Positions 17,155 through 25,623 are shown, numbered from the stretch's first letter. The stretch: 64,000 bases of DNA from Porcincola sp945869225 (GCF_052118625.1 NZ_JBQKGW010000001.1:124001-188000), one strand, 5' to 3'. Notes: generated by a model from the sequence alone, not told the origin. A program made the numbers and translations.

Positions 17155-17185
17155 AGGCCGCGCGGCTTGTCCGCTGCGGCCTTTT
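17155..17185 (+). terminator. Intrinsic terminator after oppA
   Basis: AGGCCGC-GCGG (17155-17165), loop CTTGT, CCGC-T-GCGGCCT (17171-17182) with one bulged T, then TTT. It should reduce transcription into the hydrolase and epimerase genes relative to opp. Confidence 0.75.
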
Positions 17186-17210
17186 GCGGGTACTGGGAAA
17201 GGGTTCCACA

Positions 17211-18026
17211 ATGTCAGCATCATTATCAGAGAAACTGAATGACATGGCAGCTGCATTTCCGGGGAAGATGCAGCTGATCTTCCGGACGCTGAATGGGGCG
17301 TCCTGTGAAGTTGCGATTTCCCCGGACGAGAGAGTGGTCTCGGCAAGCACCATCAAGGTTCCGGTATTCGCCTGCCTGCTTGATTCGCTGGATGAGGACG
17401 GTATTTCACTTGATGCGCTCCATCCGGTGACGAAGGAAGATATCCTTGACGATACACTCGTATTCGATACAGGCGCGCGAAAGGCGTCCTGGTACGAGAT
17501 TGCCTGGTGGATGATCGTCAACTCCGACAATACCGCCGCAAATGTCCTGATGAAGGCGCTCACCTTCCCGAAAATCAACAATTGGTGCAAGGCACACGGC
17601 CTTCTGTCTACCCGCGCGGAGCGGATGATGCTCGACTATGATGCCATCCGGCAGGGGCGGAACAATTATATATCTCCTTCCGATTATGCGGCTCTCGTGA
17701 TCCGGGAAGACCGGCTCAGCAGGGGAGAGGTGCCCGGGTCTGAAAATGAAAGGCGCAAGGCGTCGCTTATGATGCAGTTCCTGAAAGGGAACAGAGACTA
17801 TGACGCCCTCCTCCGATATATCTACGAGCAGCCAGTCTGCGCTCATAAATCTGGTGATCTTGACACCGTCGCCCACGATGCCGGCATCTTTGAATGGCAG
17901 GGGAAACGGTGGTTTCTTGGGGTCTTCACCTCTGGCTTCGACGGAACGGACATGGATTATGAAACAGCACGGGCATGGATCGGCCGCATCTCAAGGGTTG
18001 TATTCGATTATATGAAGGAGGGGTAA
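17211..18026 (+). CDS. Class A beta-lactamase-fold serine hydrolase, probably cytoplasmic
   Basis: 271 residues with S46-T-I-K49, S105-D-N107 and K213-S-G215, the three active-site motifs of class A beta-lactamases. There is no signal peptide and no obvious ExxLN omega-loop Glu; the corresponding stretch reads RMMLDYDAIRQGRNN. Relatives are annotated only as serine hydrolases. Start chosen at 17211 after GGGAAAGGG; an upstream frame would translate the terminator. It sits 5 nt before the NlpC/P60 gene, so a role in trimming imported muropeptides (for example as a carboxypeptidase) is my inference rather than antibiotic resistance. Confidence 0.85.
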   Translation: MSASLSEKLNDMAAAFPGKMQLIFRTLNGASCEVAISPDERVVSASTIKVPVFACLLDSLDEDGISLDALHPVTKEDILDDTLVFDTGARKASWYEIAWWMIVNSDNTAANVLMKALTFPKINNWCKAHGLLSTRAERMMLDYDAIRQGRNNYISPSDYAALVIREDRLSRGEVPGSENERRKASLMMQFLKGNRDYDALLRYIYEQPVCAHKSGDLDTVAHDAGIFEWQGKRWFLGVFTSGFDGTDMDYETARAWIGRISRVVFDYMKEG

Positions 18027-18031
18027 AGCGT

Positions 18032-18931
18032 ATGCAGCTTGGAACAGACGCAGCCTATATAACGACAGCCCCTCAGGCCTTCCTCTATGAGAAGGACGGA
18101 ACCGTGGCGGATGAAGTGCTGTCCGGGTGGATTCTCCAGCGGCTTTCTGACGAGCCCGAAAATGGCTCTGATGCCGGTTCCAGGATCCTTGTACAGACAC
18201 ACTACGGATACCGCGGGTATATAGATCCCGCAGCACTTCGCCCCATCGCGCTGGACGACATCCGCCGCCGGAAAGAAGGAGAGCAGACAATGGTTGTCAC
18301 AAAGCAGTTTGCCGACCTGCTCTCTCAGCCCCGCGTTCAGGGACAGATTCTCACAACCCTTTCCATTGGCTCATTTCTCCAGCTGATCAAACCTGCCGAA
18401 CATGGGTATCTGCTTGTCGAGGCAGCGGATGGTCAGCGCGGCTATATGCCTGCCTCAAGTCTTTCCGTGCGAACGGACAGCGATGGTTACTTTCTATGCG
18501 GCTGCGACCCGTCATGGTTTTCTTCGCAGAAGCCTTCCTGTGATCAGGAAACACTCAGGCAGCGGATTGTCCGCAGTGCGGAAAGCTACCTCGGCGTCCA
18601 GTACCGCTGGGGAGGGCATTCCGGTTCCGGGACCGACTGCTCTGGTCTGACATTCATGAGCTATCTGATGAATGGCATCCTGATCTACCGGGATGCGGAG
18701 ATTCACGATGGATATCCGGTTCATGAAATTTCCTGGGCGGATAAAAAACCCGCCGATCTGCTGTATTTCCCCGGGCATGTCGCCATGTACCTCGGACATG
18801 GTCGGTATCTTCACAGTACAGGCTTTGCCCGGGATTTCGGCTGCGTTTACGGCAGTCTGACTGAAGGAGAGACCGGATACCGACCCGATCTGGATGGCAG
18901 ATGCACAGCGGTCGGAAGCATCTTTTCATAA
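18032..18931 (+). CDS. ykfC: YkfC-like NlpC/P60 gamma-D-glutamyl-L-diamino acid endopeptidase
   Basis: 299 residues, about the length of B. subtilis YkfC. Two SH3-like segments (about 1-145) precede an NlpC/P60 domain with C203 in GTDCSGL, H249 in PGHVAMYLG and H261 in RYLHST. No signal peptide, consistent with cytoplasmic cleavage of imported L-Ala-gamma-D-Glu-diamino-acid peptides. ATG at 18032 follows GGAGGGGT; the upstream frame overlaps the preceding gene. The next gene is the dipeptide epimerase that would act on the product. Confidence 0.9.
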   Translation: MQLGTDAAYITTAPQAFLYEKDGTVADEVLSGWILQRLSDEPENGSDAGSRILVQTHYGYRGYIDPAALRPIALDDIRRRKEGEQTMVVTKQFADLLSQPRVQGQILTTLSIGSFLQLIKPAEHGYLLVEAADGQRGYMPASSLSVRTDSDGYFLCGCDPSWFSSQKPSCDQETLRQRIVRSAESYLGVQYRWGGHSGSGTDCSGLTFMSYLMNGILIYRDAEIHDGYPVHEISWADKKPADLLYFPGHVAMYLGHGRYLHSTGFARDFGCVYGSLTEGETGYRPDLDGRCTAVGSIFS

Positions 18932-18958
18932 CTGCTTGACAAGGAGGAAACATCCATC

Positions 18959-20068
18959 ATGAAAATCAGGGATATCAGGCTGTCCATCCTTTCTGTTCCG
19001 CTTCGGGTTCCATTCAAAACCGCTCTGCGCAGCGTCAGCTCGGTCGAGGATGTTGTAGTCGAAATTCTCACAGATACGGACAAAATTGGCTTCGGGGAGG
19101 CCCCTCCGACCGGTGTGATCACCGGGGACACGACCGGCGCCATCGTCGGAGCCATCCGGGATCATATTGCGCCGAAGCTGATCGGGCGGGACATAGAAGA
19201 GTTTGAGACACTCCTGAGGGATGTTCAGGGCGCCCTTGTCCACAATACGAGCGCGAAGGCAGCTGTCGACATCGCCCTCTGGGATCTGTACGGAAAGCAT
19301 CTGGGACTATCTGTTTTCTGCCTTCTTGGCGCCGCCCGGCGTGAGATTGAGACCGACATCACGATCAGTGTGAACGACCCGGAGGTCATGGCGCAGGATA
19401 CACTTGACGCCATCCGGCGCGGATACCGCACTCTGAAGGTCAAAGTCGGGGTGGAGCCGTCACTTGACGTCGCCCGGCTTCTGGCCGTCCGGACAGCAGC
19501 CGGGCCTGACATTCAGATCCGGATTGATGCAAATCAGGCATGGACGCCGAAGCAGGCGGTCCGGATTCTCGAGGAAATGGAGCGGAAGGATCTTGGCATC
19601 GAGCTGGTTGAGCAGCCGGTGAAGGCCGCCGATCTGGACGGGCTTTCCTTTGTGACCGCTCACAGTCCGATCCCGGTTCTGGCGGATGAGGCTGTCTTTT
19701 CCCCGCAGGATGCACTTACCATCATGCAGCGTCATGCAGCAGACATGATCAATATCAAACTGATGAAGTGCGGCGGTATCACAAACGCACTCCGGATTCT
19801 CTCCGCTGCAGAGGTGTACGGGATGGAATGCATGCTCGGCTGCATGCTGGAGGCAAAGATTTCCGTGAATGCCGCGGTGGAGCTTGCCTGTGCCCGCCAG
19901 ATCATCACCCGGATCGATCTGGACGGGCCTGTCCTTCTGAAAGAGGACCCGATTGCAGGCGGAGCCATTTTCCGCGAGCGGCAGATTACGGTGTCAGATG
20001 CGCCGGGCCTTGGCATATCCGGTATCCAGCCCGGATACACAAGACCACTATTTGATAATTATGTCTGA
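18959..20068 (+). CDS. ykfB: L-Ala-D/L-Glu (dipeptide) epimerase
   Basis: 369 residues, enolase superfamily of the muconate-lactonizing subgroup. Catalytic Lys in LKVKVG (K160, K162), metal ligands D190 (IDAN), E218 (VEQP) and D243 (ADEA), second Lys at K267 (NIKLMKCGG). It converts L-Ala-D-Glu to L-Ala-L-Glu so that peptidases can use it. SD AAGGAGGAAA. The adjacent YkfC and Opp genes reproduce the logic of the B. subtilis ykf-dpp murein-peptide cluster. Exact dipeptide specificity is not decidable by eye. Confidence 0.92.
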   Translation: MKIRDIRLSILSVPLRVPFKTALRSVSSVEDVVVEILTDTDKIGFGEAPPTGVITGDTTGAIVGAIRDHIAPKLIGRDIEEFETLLRDVQGALVHNTSAKAAVDIALWDLYGKHLGLSVFCLLGAARREIETDITISVNDPEVMAQDTLDAIRRGYRTLKVKVGVEPSLDVARLLAVRTAAGPDIQIRIDANQAWTPKQAVRILEEMERKDLGIELVEQPVKAADLDGLSFVTAHSPIPVLADEAVFSPQDALTIMQRHAADMINIKLMKCGGITNALRILSAAEVYGMECMLGCMLEAKISVNAAVELACARQIITRIDLDGPVLLKEDPIAGGAIFRERQITVSDAPGLGISGIQPGYTRPLFDNYV

Positions 20069-20080
20069 AGGCTTTATAAT
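20052..20080 (+). promoter_or_regulatory. Promoter for the SseB-family gene
   Basis: TTGATA at 20052-20057, 17-nt spacer, TATAAT at 20075-20080. The -35 lies within the end of ykfB. Confidence 0.75.
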
Positions 20081-20136
20081 AGGGGGCGTGTCAAAATACC
20101 TTCAGAGTAAAATAGAAACCAGGAGAAGTGAACACT

Positions 20137-21237
20137 ATGGCAATCGATCAGGCATTCATCATTCAGCAGATCAAAAAGAAGGAGACGCTTTACGCAGCTT
20201 TCTGCATGAATACCAAGATGCCATTCATCATCTGCGACCCGGATACCTACAATGACCAGGTATGGGTTTTCGACGGTGAGGATGAGCTGAAGAAATTTGT
20301 GGAAGAATATGCACAGAAGAAATATCTGATACGCGGCGCCAAGATGGAGCAGAAGCAGTTCGGCGGCTTCTTTGCCTCCCTCTATACACTTGATGTGAAC
20401 GAAATCGCCTATGTGTCAGACGACGCAGTCACAAAGATTGCGCTGTCTGACCTTGTAAAGCGCCTCGATTTTTCCAATCTTCCGCCGCTCCAGAGACCGG
20501 TCGAGAATCCGTCCCTCCAGCTTTCAGGGCTTTATTTCATGCAGGAGGCAACCCGACAGATCCCGAATGAGGAAAAAAAGAACCTCAGCGAGCTGAATGA
20601 AGAGTTCTCTGCCAATCTGGCAGCTGCCCGCTATATCGTGGCTGTAATTCCGAAAGAAGGTCCCGGAACACTTCCTGAAAAACTCCAGCGGCATGAGTTT
20701 TCCGTCCCCGTCCTGAACATGAAAAATGGCAAGAAGTTTGTTCCCTGTTTCTCGGATCAGTTTGAGTATGACAAGTTCCGCCAGAATCAGAAACTTCTGG
20801 AGCTCGCAGTTCCGCTTCCCGGGCTGATGCAGTACGCCGGAAAAGATACCGACGGCTTCATGCTCAACCCGATGGGGATGTCGATGGTTCTCACAAAGGA
20901 ACTGATCGAAGCGCTCGTGAAAGCCTTTCCGGATCGAATCCAGGAAGGAATTCAGAAGGCGAATGAGGTTGTCCGTCAGGCTCAGGAATATGCGAAGAAA
21001 GCAAGTGAAGCCAGGAAAAAAGCACCTGAAAAAAAGCCTGAGGAGAAGAGGAAAGAAGTCCCTGTCAGCCATCTCCCGGGACACTCCAAGGTCCTGACTC
21101 CTTCCTTCGCATCCAGAGCCGGGAAGGAAAAAGAGGCAGCTCCCGCGCCAGTCTACCGGCCGGTCAAGAAAGCGCCAGAAGAGCAGGAATCTTCCGGGAA
21201 GCCGGATTCTGCTTCCACGAAACAGCCTGAGGAATAA
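20137..21237 (+). CDS. SseB-family protein
   Basis: 366 residues. The N-terminal 130 residues (IKKKETLYAAFCMNT, FDGEDELKKFVEEYA, AKMEQKQFGGFFASLYTLDVNEI) and a second region near 160-260 resemble SseB-type domains; the last 100 residues are Lys/Glu/Pro-rich and look disordered. ATG at 20137 is preferred over GTG at 20128 because AGGAG ends only 2 nt before the GTG. It has its own promoter and converges on lexA with 8 nt between stops. Function is unknown; SseB domains occur in secretion and stress proteins, with no clear role here. Confidence 0.75.
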   Translation: MAIDQAFIIQQIKKKETLYAAFCMNTKMPFIICDPDTYNDQVWVFDGEDELKKFVEEYAQKKYLIRGAKMEQKQFGGFFASLYTLDVNEIAYVSDDAVTKIALSDLVKRLDFSNLPPLQRPVENPSLQLSGLYFMQEATRQIPNEEKKNLSELNEEFSANLAAARYIVAVIPKEGPGTLPEKLQRHEFSVPVLNMKNGKKFVPCFSDQFEYDKFRQNQKLLELAVPLPGLMQYAGKDTDGFMLNPMGMSMVLTKELIEALVKAFPDRIQEGIQKANEVVRQAQEYAKKASEARKKAPEKKPEEKRKEVPVSHLPGHSKVLTPSFASRAGKEKEAAPAPVYRPVKKAPEEQESSGKPDSASTKQPEE

Positions 21238-21245
21238 CAGGATAT

Positions 21246-21869
21246 TCAGTGCTCCATAAACCGAAGGACACCGAATACCTTTCCGATGATCTGAAGATGA
21301 TCCTTCACAATGATCGGGTCCATGCTGTCGTTCTCTGGCTGGAGCCTGATATATCCCTTTTCTCTGTAAAACCGCTTGACGGTTGCGGAGTCGTCAATCA
21401 TCGCGACGACAATGTCACCGTTCTGAGCGGTTTTCTGTTCCTCTACCAGAAGAAGATCTCCGTTGTTGATGCCAGCATTGATCATGCTGGTTCCCTTCAC
21501 CCGCAGCATAAAAGCCGGATTCTGCGGCATATAGTCGGCAGGAAGCGGAAAATAGCTTTCGATATTCTGTGCAGCGAGGATCGGAACCCCTGCCGCTACC
21601 TGACCGACAAGCGGAATGCTGGCAACCTCACGCCTTGTAACGTTAAAGGCATCGTCTACGACCTCGATTGCCCTGGGCTTTGCCGGGTCGCGCCGGATAT
21701 ATCCATTCTTCTCAAGAGATTCCAGATGAGAGTGGACAGAAGAGGTAGACTTCAGGTGCACGGCATCACAGATCTCCCTGACCGTCGGCGGGTAGCCATG
21801 GCTCATAATTTCGCGCTTCAGGTAATCCAGAATTTCCTGCTGCTTCTTTGATATTTTTCCATATGCCAT
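21246..21869 (-). CDS. lexA: SOS repressor LexA
   Basis: 207 residues. N-terminal winged helix (KKQQEILDYLKREIMSHGYPPTVREI, VHLKSTSSVHSHLESLEKNGYI), cleavage site A93-G94 in VAAGVP, catalytic S128 (GTSM) and K165 (ATVKRF). It represses DNA-damage genes until RecA triggers self-cleavage. ATG at 21869 was chosen because GGGAGG lies about 9 nt upstream. The promoter and an overlapping LexA-type box lie at 21922-21960. Confidence 0.97.
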   Translation of the reverse strand: MAYGKISKKQQEILDYLKREIMSHGYPPTVREICDAVHLKSTSSVHSHLESLEKNGYIRRDPAKPRAIEVVDDAFNVTRREVASIPLVGQVAAGVPILAAQNIESYFPLPADYMPQNPAFMLRVKGTSMINAGINNGDLLLVEEQKTAQNGDIVVAMIDDSATVKRFYREKGYIRLQPENDSMDPIIVKDHLQIIGKVFGVLRFMEH

Positions 21870-21921
21870 AAATAGAGAACCTCCCACCATTCAACCGGCT
21901 AATCCTGTCAGGTTTCTTAAC

Positions 21922-21950
21922 ATCTTAACACATGGGGCAGCGGAATGCAA
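21922..21950 (-). promoter_or_regulatory. lexA promoter
   Basis: Reading on the minus strand: TTGCAT (21950-21945), 17-nt spacer, TAAGAT (21927-21922), 52 nt upstream of the lexA start. Confidence 0.65.
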
Positions 21951-21960
21951 ACACATGTTC
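21949..21960 (-). promoter_or_regulatory. LexA box upstream of lexA
   Basis: Minus-strand GAAC-ATGT-GTTT fits the GAAC-N4-GTTY boxes of clostridia and bacilli. It abuts and overlaps the -35 of lexA, as expected for autorepression. The core AAACACATGTT recurs at 24417-24427 upstream of the recombinase gene. Confidence 0.7.
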
Positions 21961-22020
21961 TTGTTTCAATTTCTGTATCTTCTTTCACTTTTTCTTAATG
22001 AATAGATGACTGTGCCTTCA

Positions 22021-22049
22021 TTGTTATCTATGCTTTCAGATGGTATAAT
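22021..22049 (+). promoter_or_regulatory. Promoter of the DUF1002 gene
   Basis: TTGTTA at 22021-22026, 17-nt spacer, TATAAT at 22044-22049 with TG one base upstream (extended -10). The rest of the lexA-DUF1002 spacer shows nothing beyond this, the lexA promoter and the LexA box. Confidence 0.75.
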
Positions 22050-22151
22050 CTGCACTAGTTACAGGGCATTTCACCCAAAACTCTTTGTCAATCTGACACG
22101 CAGAAGCCCCAGGTGAACAGGGCGCTGCCTTCAGACAGGAGGAAGAATCCT

Positions 22152-24293
22152 ATGAAAAAGAAAGTAGTGAGTATACTGGCGGCGGCTTCTGTCGCGGCCT
22201 CGCTTCTTGGAGGGGCTGTCCCTCTCACGGTTCTTGCCGACGGAACCATGGTGGTCTCCATTGGCGCCGATCTGACGGAAGACCAGAAGACTGCGATCCT
22301 CAAGTATTTCGGAATCTACGGCAACAACAGCGTTCAGACCATCACGGTCACAAACCAGGATGAGCGCAGCCACCTGGCGTCCTATATTCCGATCGAGCAG
22401 ATCGGTTCCCGGACCATCAGCTGTGCGCTGGTAAAGCCTACAACAACGGGAGGCGTCCAGGTCAAGACCGCAAACCTGAATTATATTACCAGCAACATGA
22501 TTGCGTCCAATCTGATCACCTGCGGCGTCACGAACTGCCAGGCGATCGCAGCAGCACCATTTGAGGTATCCGGAACCGGCGCGCTGACCGGGATCCTGAT
22601 GGCATATGAGAATGCAACCGGAAACCAGATCAGCCAGCAGTCGAAGGACCTGTCCGCTCAGGAGATTCAGATCACGGAGAACCTGAGCAACTCCGCCGAG
22701 AACCAGCAGGTTGCGCAGCAGATTGTCAACGATGTCAAGCTGCAGGTCATCAACGGGACAGTGGATGACTCTCAGAATACAGACAACTCTGTCATCACGA
22801 ACAATACGGTCAATGACCAGTCGGTCACGAACATTGTCAACAATGTTGTCAATCAGTACACGACCAACAACAACGGCATCACGCTCAGCCAGGAGGACGT
22901 CCAGCAGCTGACAGACTACGCGAAAAAGCTTGCGGAACAGGCTTACCAGCAGGGAGCAGCAGAGGCGAAGGCCCAGCTTGAGGCGCAGTCACAGGTTCAG
23001 AAGGATCTGTCACAGACAACCGGCGTTGCCAACACCGATAACACACAGAAGATTGTTGATGACAGTACCAAGAATCAGGAGTCCACGGAGAAGACAACCG
23101 AAGCGAACGCATCGTCCGCCGGCGAGACAGAGACCGCTTCCTCAGAGTCGGAGGCAAGCATCTTCTCCGATACCGATCTGTCCGCACTGAACAACGGCAG
23201 CACCAGCAGCACACTCGTCACCGGTACGGATTCCGCCGTCATTCAGAATGACATTCAGAACGGCGCTTCAGACAACGACAAGCTGATTGCAGGAGAGCAG
23301 GACGGCCAGAAACAGTCTGAATCGACATCCCAGACCGACGCTTCCGGACTTGTGATCACGACGCAGGACTCCAATACCGACCAGACATCTCAGTCTGATA
23401 CCGCATCTCAGGAGACCCCGCAGACGGATGCGCAGGCATCAGACGCGCAGACACCGGAGACTCAGGCGGCAGACGCGCAGGCATCCGATCAGCCTCAGAC
23501 AGCCGTAACCGAACCGGCGGCAGAGACAGCAGCTTCCATCACAACCGATCAGACGTCTTTCTATTCGACGAGTTACCTGTCGAAAACCGGAGAAGTCTTT
23601 GTGCCGTCCTTTGCGATTGCACTGAAGAGCGATTCACTTATTCCGGTCAGCGGTACCTTTACGGTTGCAGATGCATCCGGCAATGTGCTTGGAAGTGCGG
23701 ATCTCTCTGACAAGAGCCAGGTAACAGCCGTCAGCAGTGGAACTGCGAACGACGAGTTCAAGTCGGAGAACAGCTGGGATCAGCTGACCGGCCTGTTCTT
23801 CCAGCCGAAGGATACAAGCGGGAATCCAGTCGTCCCGGCAGCCGGAACAGCCTATCAGCTGACGCTGAACGGCACCTTCGCACAGACCACGGATGCATCA
23901 GCGGTCTCCTCGGCGCCACAGGTCTCTGTTGATCTTCAGAATGTGACATATAATGCCTCCTTCCAGGCAGCCGCCGGTCTGAATCTCGGGAACGTCTCTT
24001 TGTCTGATCTGAAGGCAGGCGCGGTGCTGAGTGCAGCCGTGACAGACGACGGTTCGTTTACAACAGCTTCTCTGAGCAGTCCGGATGGAACAGCGGCGGT
24101 CAATACTGCTGACGGATCCGGCTCAGTTACGGCCGGAGGCGATCTTTCTGTCACCATCACGCTGCAGAATGCACCTGGACTTGCGGAAGTGGATCTGCAG
24201 TATTCCGCAGCCGGTGCCGGCGAGACAGAATCCGCGGATGCCTCCGCACAGGGCTCAACCCTCCGGTACTTTATCCCGGTTCAGGCCCAGTAA
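22152..24293 (+). CDS. Secreted DUF1002 protein with low-complexity middle and beta-rich tail
   Basis: 713 residues. Signal peptide about 1-29 (KKKVVSILAAASVAASLL, cleaved near VLA-D). A DUF1002 domain follows (about 30-280: VVSIGADLTEDQKTAILKYF, ITSNMIASNLITCGVTNC, ALTGILMAYENATG), as in B. subtilis YpuA. Then comes a segment of roughly 190 residues rich in Ser, Thr, Gln, Asp and Ala, and a C-terminal region of likely beta-sandwich character. No sortase motif or membrane anchor at the C-terminus (ends FIPVQAQ). The first Met at 22152 follows AGGAGGAAG. Function unknown; probably an extracytoplasmic envelope protein. Confidence 0.85.
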   Translation: MKKKVVSILAAASVAASLLGGAVPLTVLADGTMVVSIGADLTEDQKTAILKYFGIYGNNSVQTITVTNQDERSHLASYIPIEQIGSRTISCALVKPTTTGGVQVKTANLNYITSNMIASNLITCGVTNCQAIAAAPFEVSGTGALTGILMAYENATGNQISQQSKDLSAQEIQITENLSNSAENQQVAQQIVNDVKLQVINGTVDDSQNTDNSVITNNTVNDQSVTNIVNNVVNQYTTNNNGITLSQEDVQQLTDYAKKLAEQAYQQGAAEAKAQLEAQSQVQKDLSQTTGVANTDNTQKIVDDSTKNQESTEKTTEANASSAGETETASSESEASIFSDTDLSALNNGSTSSTLVTGTDSAVIQNDIQNGASDNDKLIAGEQDGQKQSESTSQTDASGLVITTQDSNTDQTSQSDTASQETPQTDAQASDAQTPETQAADAQASDQPQTAVTEPAAETAASITTDQTSFYSTSYLSKTGEVFVPSFAIALKSDSLIPVSGTFTVADASGNVLGSADLSDKSQVTAVSSGTANDEFKSENSWDQLTGLFFQPKDTSGNPVVPAAGTAYQLTLNGTFAQTTDASAVSSAPQVSVDLQNVTYNASFQAAAGLNLGNVSLSDLKAGAVLSAAVTDDGSFTTASLSSPDGTAAVNTADGSGSVTAGGDLSVTITLQNAPGLAEVDLQYSAAGAGETESADASAQGSTLRYFIPVQAQ

Positions 24294-24324
24294 GCCATTC
24301 ATCGATTGTCATCATCCAATACGT

Positions 24325-24357
24325 ATACGCCCTGACAGCATTCCTGCCGGGGCGTAT
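24325..24357 (+). terminator. Hairpin after the DUF1002 gene
   Basis: ATACGCCC (24325-24332) pairs with GGGCGTAT (24350-24357). The sequence after it is only mildly T-rich, so this is a tentative terminator. Confidence 0.5.
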
Positions 24358-24365
24358 TCATTTGC

Positions 24366-24394
24366 TTGACTTTCTGCTGGAGAAGCAGTATGAT
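24366..24394 (+). promoter_or_regulatory. Promoter of the tyrosine recombinase gene
   Basis: TTGACT at 24366-24371, 17-nt spacer, TATGAT at 24389-24394. Confidence 0.7.
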
Positions 24395-24405
24395 ATCCGC
24401 AATAC

Positions 24406-24439
24406 ATCTATACAGAAAACACATGTTTTACAAATAGAT
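24406..24439 (+). promoter_or_regulatory. Nested palindrome in the recombinase 5' region, possible LexA or recombinase site
   Basis: Outer arms ATCTAT (24406-24411) and ATAGAT (24434-24439) and inner arms AAAACA (24416-24421) and TGTTTT (24424-24429) share one centre. The core AAAC-ACAT-GTTT resembles the LexA box of lexA. It starts about 12 nt after the -10 and therefore covers the transcription start region, where a bound protein would block transcription. Confidence 0.5.
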
Positions 24440-24462
24440 ATCATGAATCATAAGGGGATTTT

Positions 24463-25623
24463 ATGATGAAACCATCATCCAGTGAACATACCATCCGGCC
24501 GGCATCCGGATCCAGTCCGGCCTCTGTGCAGACGTCAACCCGTCCACGAAGCTATCATGACGAAAAGGACATTCAGAATACCCTTCAGCTTCGCGAAATT
24601 CTGAAGGAATTTCCTCCATTTGCAAAGCAGTACTTTCTTGGAATCGAGTCCACAACGGCCACCCGGACAAGACTATCGTATGCCTACGATATCCGCACCT
24701 TTTTCCGGTATCTGCAGGAAAACAACCCGATCCTTTCCAAAAAGGATATCCTCACCTGGGACGTGTCCGTTCTTGATCAGATCCAGCCGACCGATATCGA
24801 GGAATATGAATCCTTTCTGAAGGTCTACACAGTGGATCCTTCCCTGGTTGGGGCTGTGCGCGAGGAAACCTTCACCAACGGCGAAAAGGGTCTCAAGCGC
24901 AAGATGTCGGCGCTCAGGAGCTTCTATGCCTATTACTTCAAGAGACAGATGATTCGGACAAATCCAACCCTTCTGGTTGACATGCCCAAGCTCCATGAGA
25001 AGGCGATTGTCCGTCTTGACGCAGGTGAATCGGCAGCTCTGCTGGACTTGATTGAACATGGCGGAGATGACCTGACAGGTCAGAAGAAACGATATTATGA
25101 AAAAACGCGCCTGCGTGATCTTGCAATTGTCACGCTGCTCCTTGGAACCGGAATCCGTGTCAGCGAATGCGTAGGGCTGGATGTCACAGACGTGGATTTC
25201 CGGAATAACGGCATCCGGATCATTCGAAAAGGCGGCTCAGAGTCCATTGTCTACTTCGGCGGAGAAGTGGAAAAGGCGCTGAGGGATTATCTGGAGGAGA
25301 GAAAGTCCATCGTCCCGCAGCCGGGTGAGGAGAACGCTCTCTTCTACTCAACCCAAAGGCGCCGGATGGGCGTTCAGGCTGTGGAAAACATGGTCAAGAA
25401 ATATGCCCGGCAGATTACAACCACGAAGAAAATTACGCCGCACAAGCTCCGCAGTACCTACGGAACAGCCCTGTATCAGCAGACCGGGGACATCTATCTG
25501 GTCGCCGATGTACTCGGTCACAAGGACGTCAACACCACCCGGAAACACTATGCGGCCATGGACGATGCGCGGCGCCGCAGCGCCGCAGGCGCCGTCAGAC
25601 TCCGGGAAACCCCTGAAGCCTGA
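24463..25623 (+). CDS. XerC/D-like tyrosine recombinase
   Basis: 386 residues. Catalytic set visible: R232 (GTGIRVSE), K256 (RKGGSES), H327-K-L-R330 (TPHKLRSTYGT), H353 (LGHKD) and Tyr363. A SAM-like N-terminal core-binding domain spans about 50-165, and the first 40 residues are Ser/Pro-rich. It is longer than XerC or XerD (about 300), and no phage or transposon genes lie around it, so it is either a chromosomal Xer-type enzyme or a domesticated integrase. The upstream palindrome could be its own binding site or a LexA operator. Only 40 nt, with no clear terminator, separates it from the convergent dtd. Confidence 0.9.
   Translation: MMKPSSSEHTIRPASGSSPASVQTSTRPRSYHDEKDIQNTLQLREILKEFPPFAKQYFLGIESTTATRTRLSYAYDIRTFFRYLQENNPILSKKDILTWDVSVLDQIQPTDIEEYESFLKVYTVDPSLVGAVREETFTNGEKGLKRKMSALRSFYAYYFKRQMIRTNPTLLVDMPKLHEKAIVRLDAGESAALLDLIEHGGDDLTGQKKRYYEKTRLRDLAIVTLLLGTGIRVSECVGLDVTDVDFRNNGIRIIRKGGSESIVYFGGEVEKALRDYLEERKSIVPQPGEENALFYSTQRRRMGVQAVENMVKKYARQITTTKKITPHKLRSTYGTALYQQTGDIYLVADVLGHKDVNTTRKHYAAMDDARRRSAAGAVRLRETPEA

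Noticed and set aside
24406..24439. Canonical dif site
   Set aside because: Symmetric, but the arms do not match the XerC/XerD arm sequences of B. subtilis or E. coli dif well enough.
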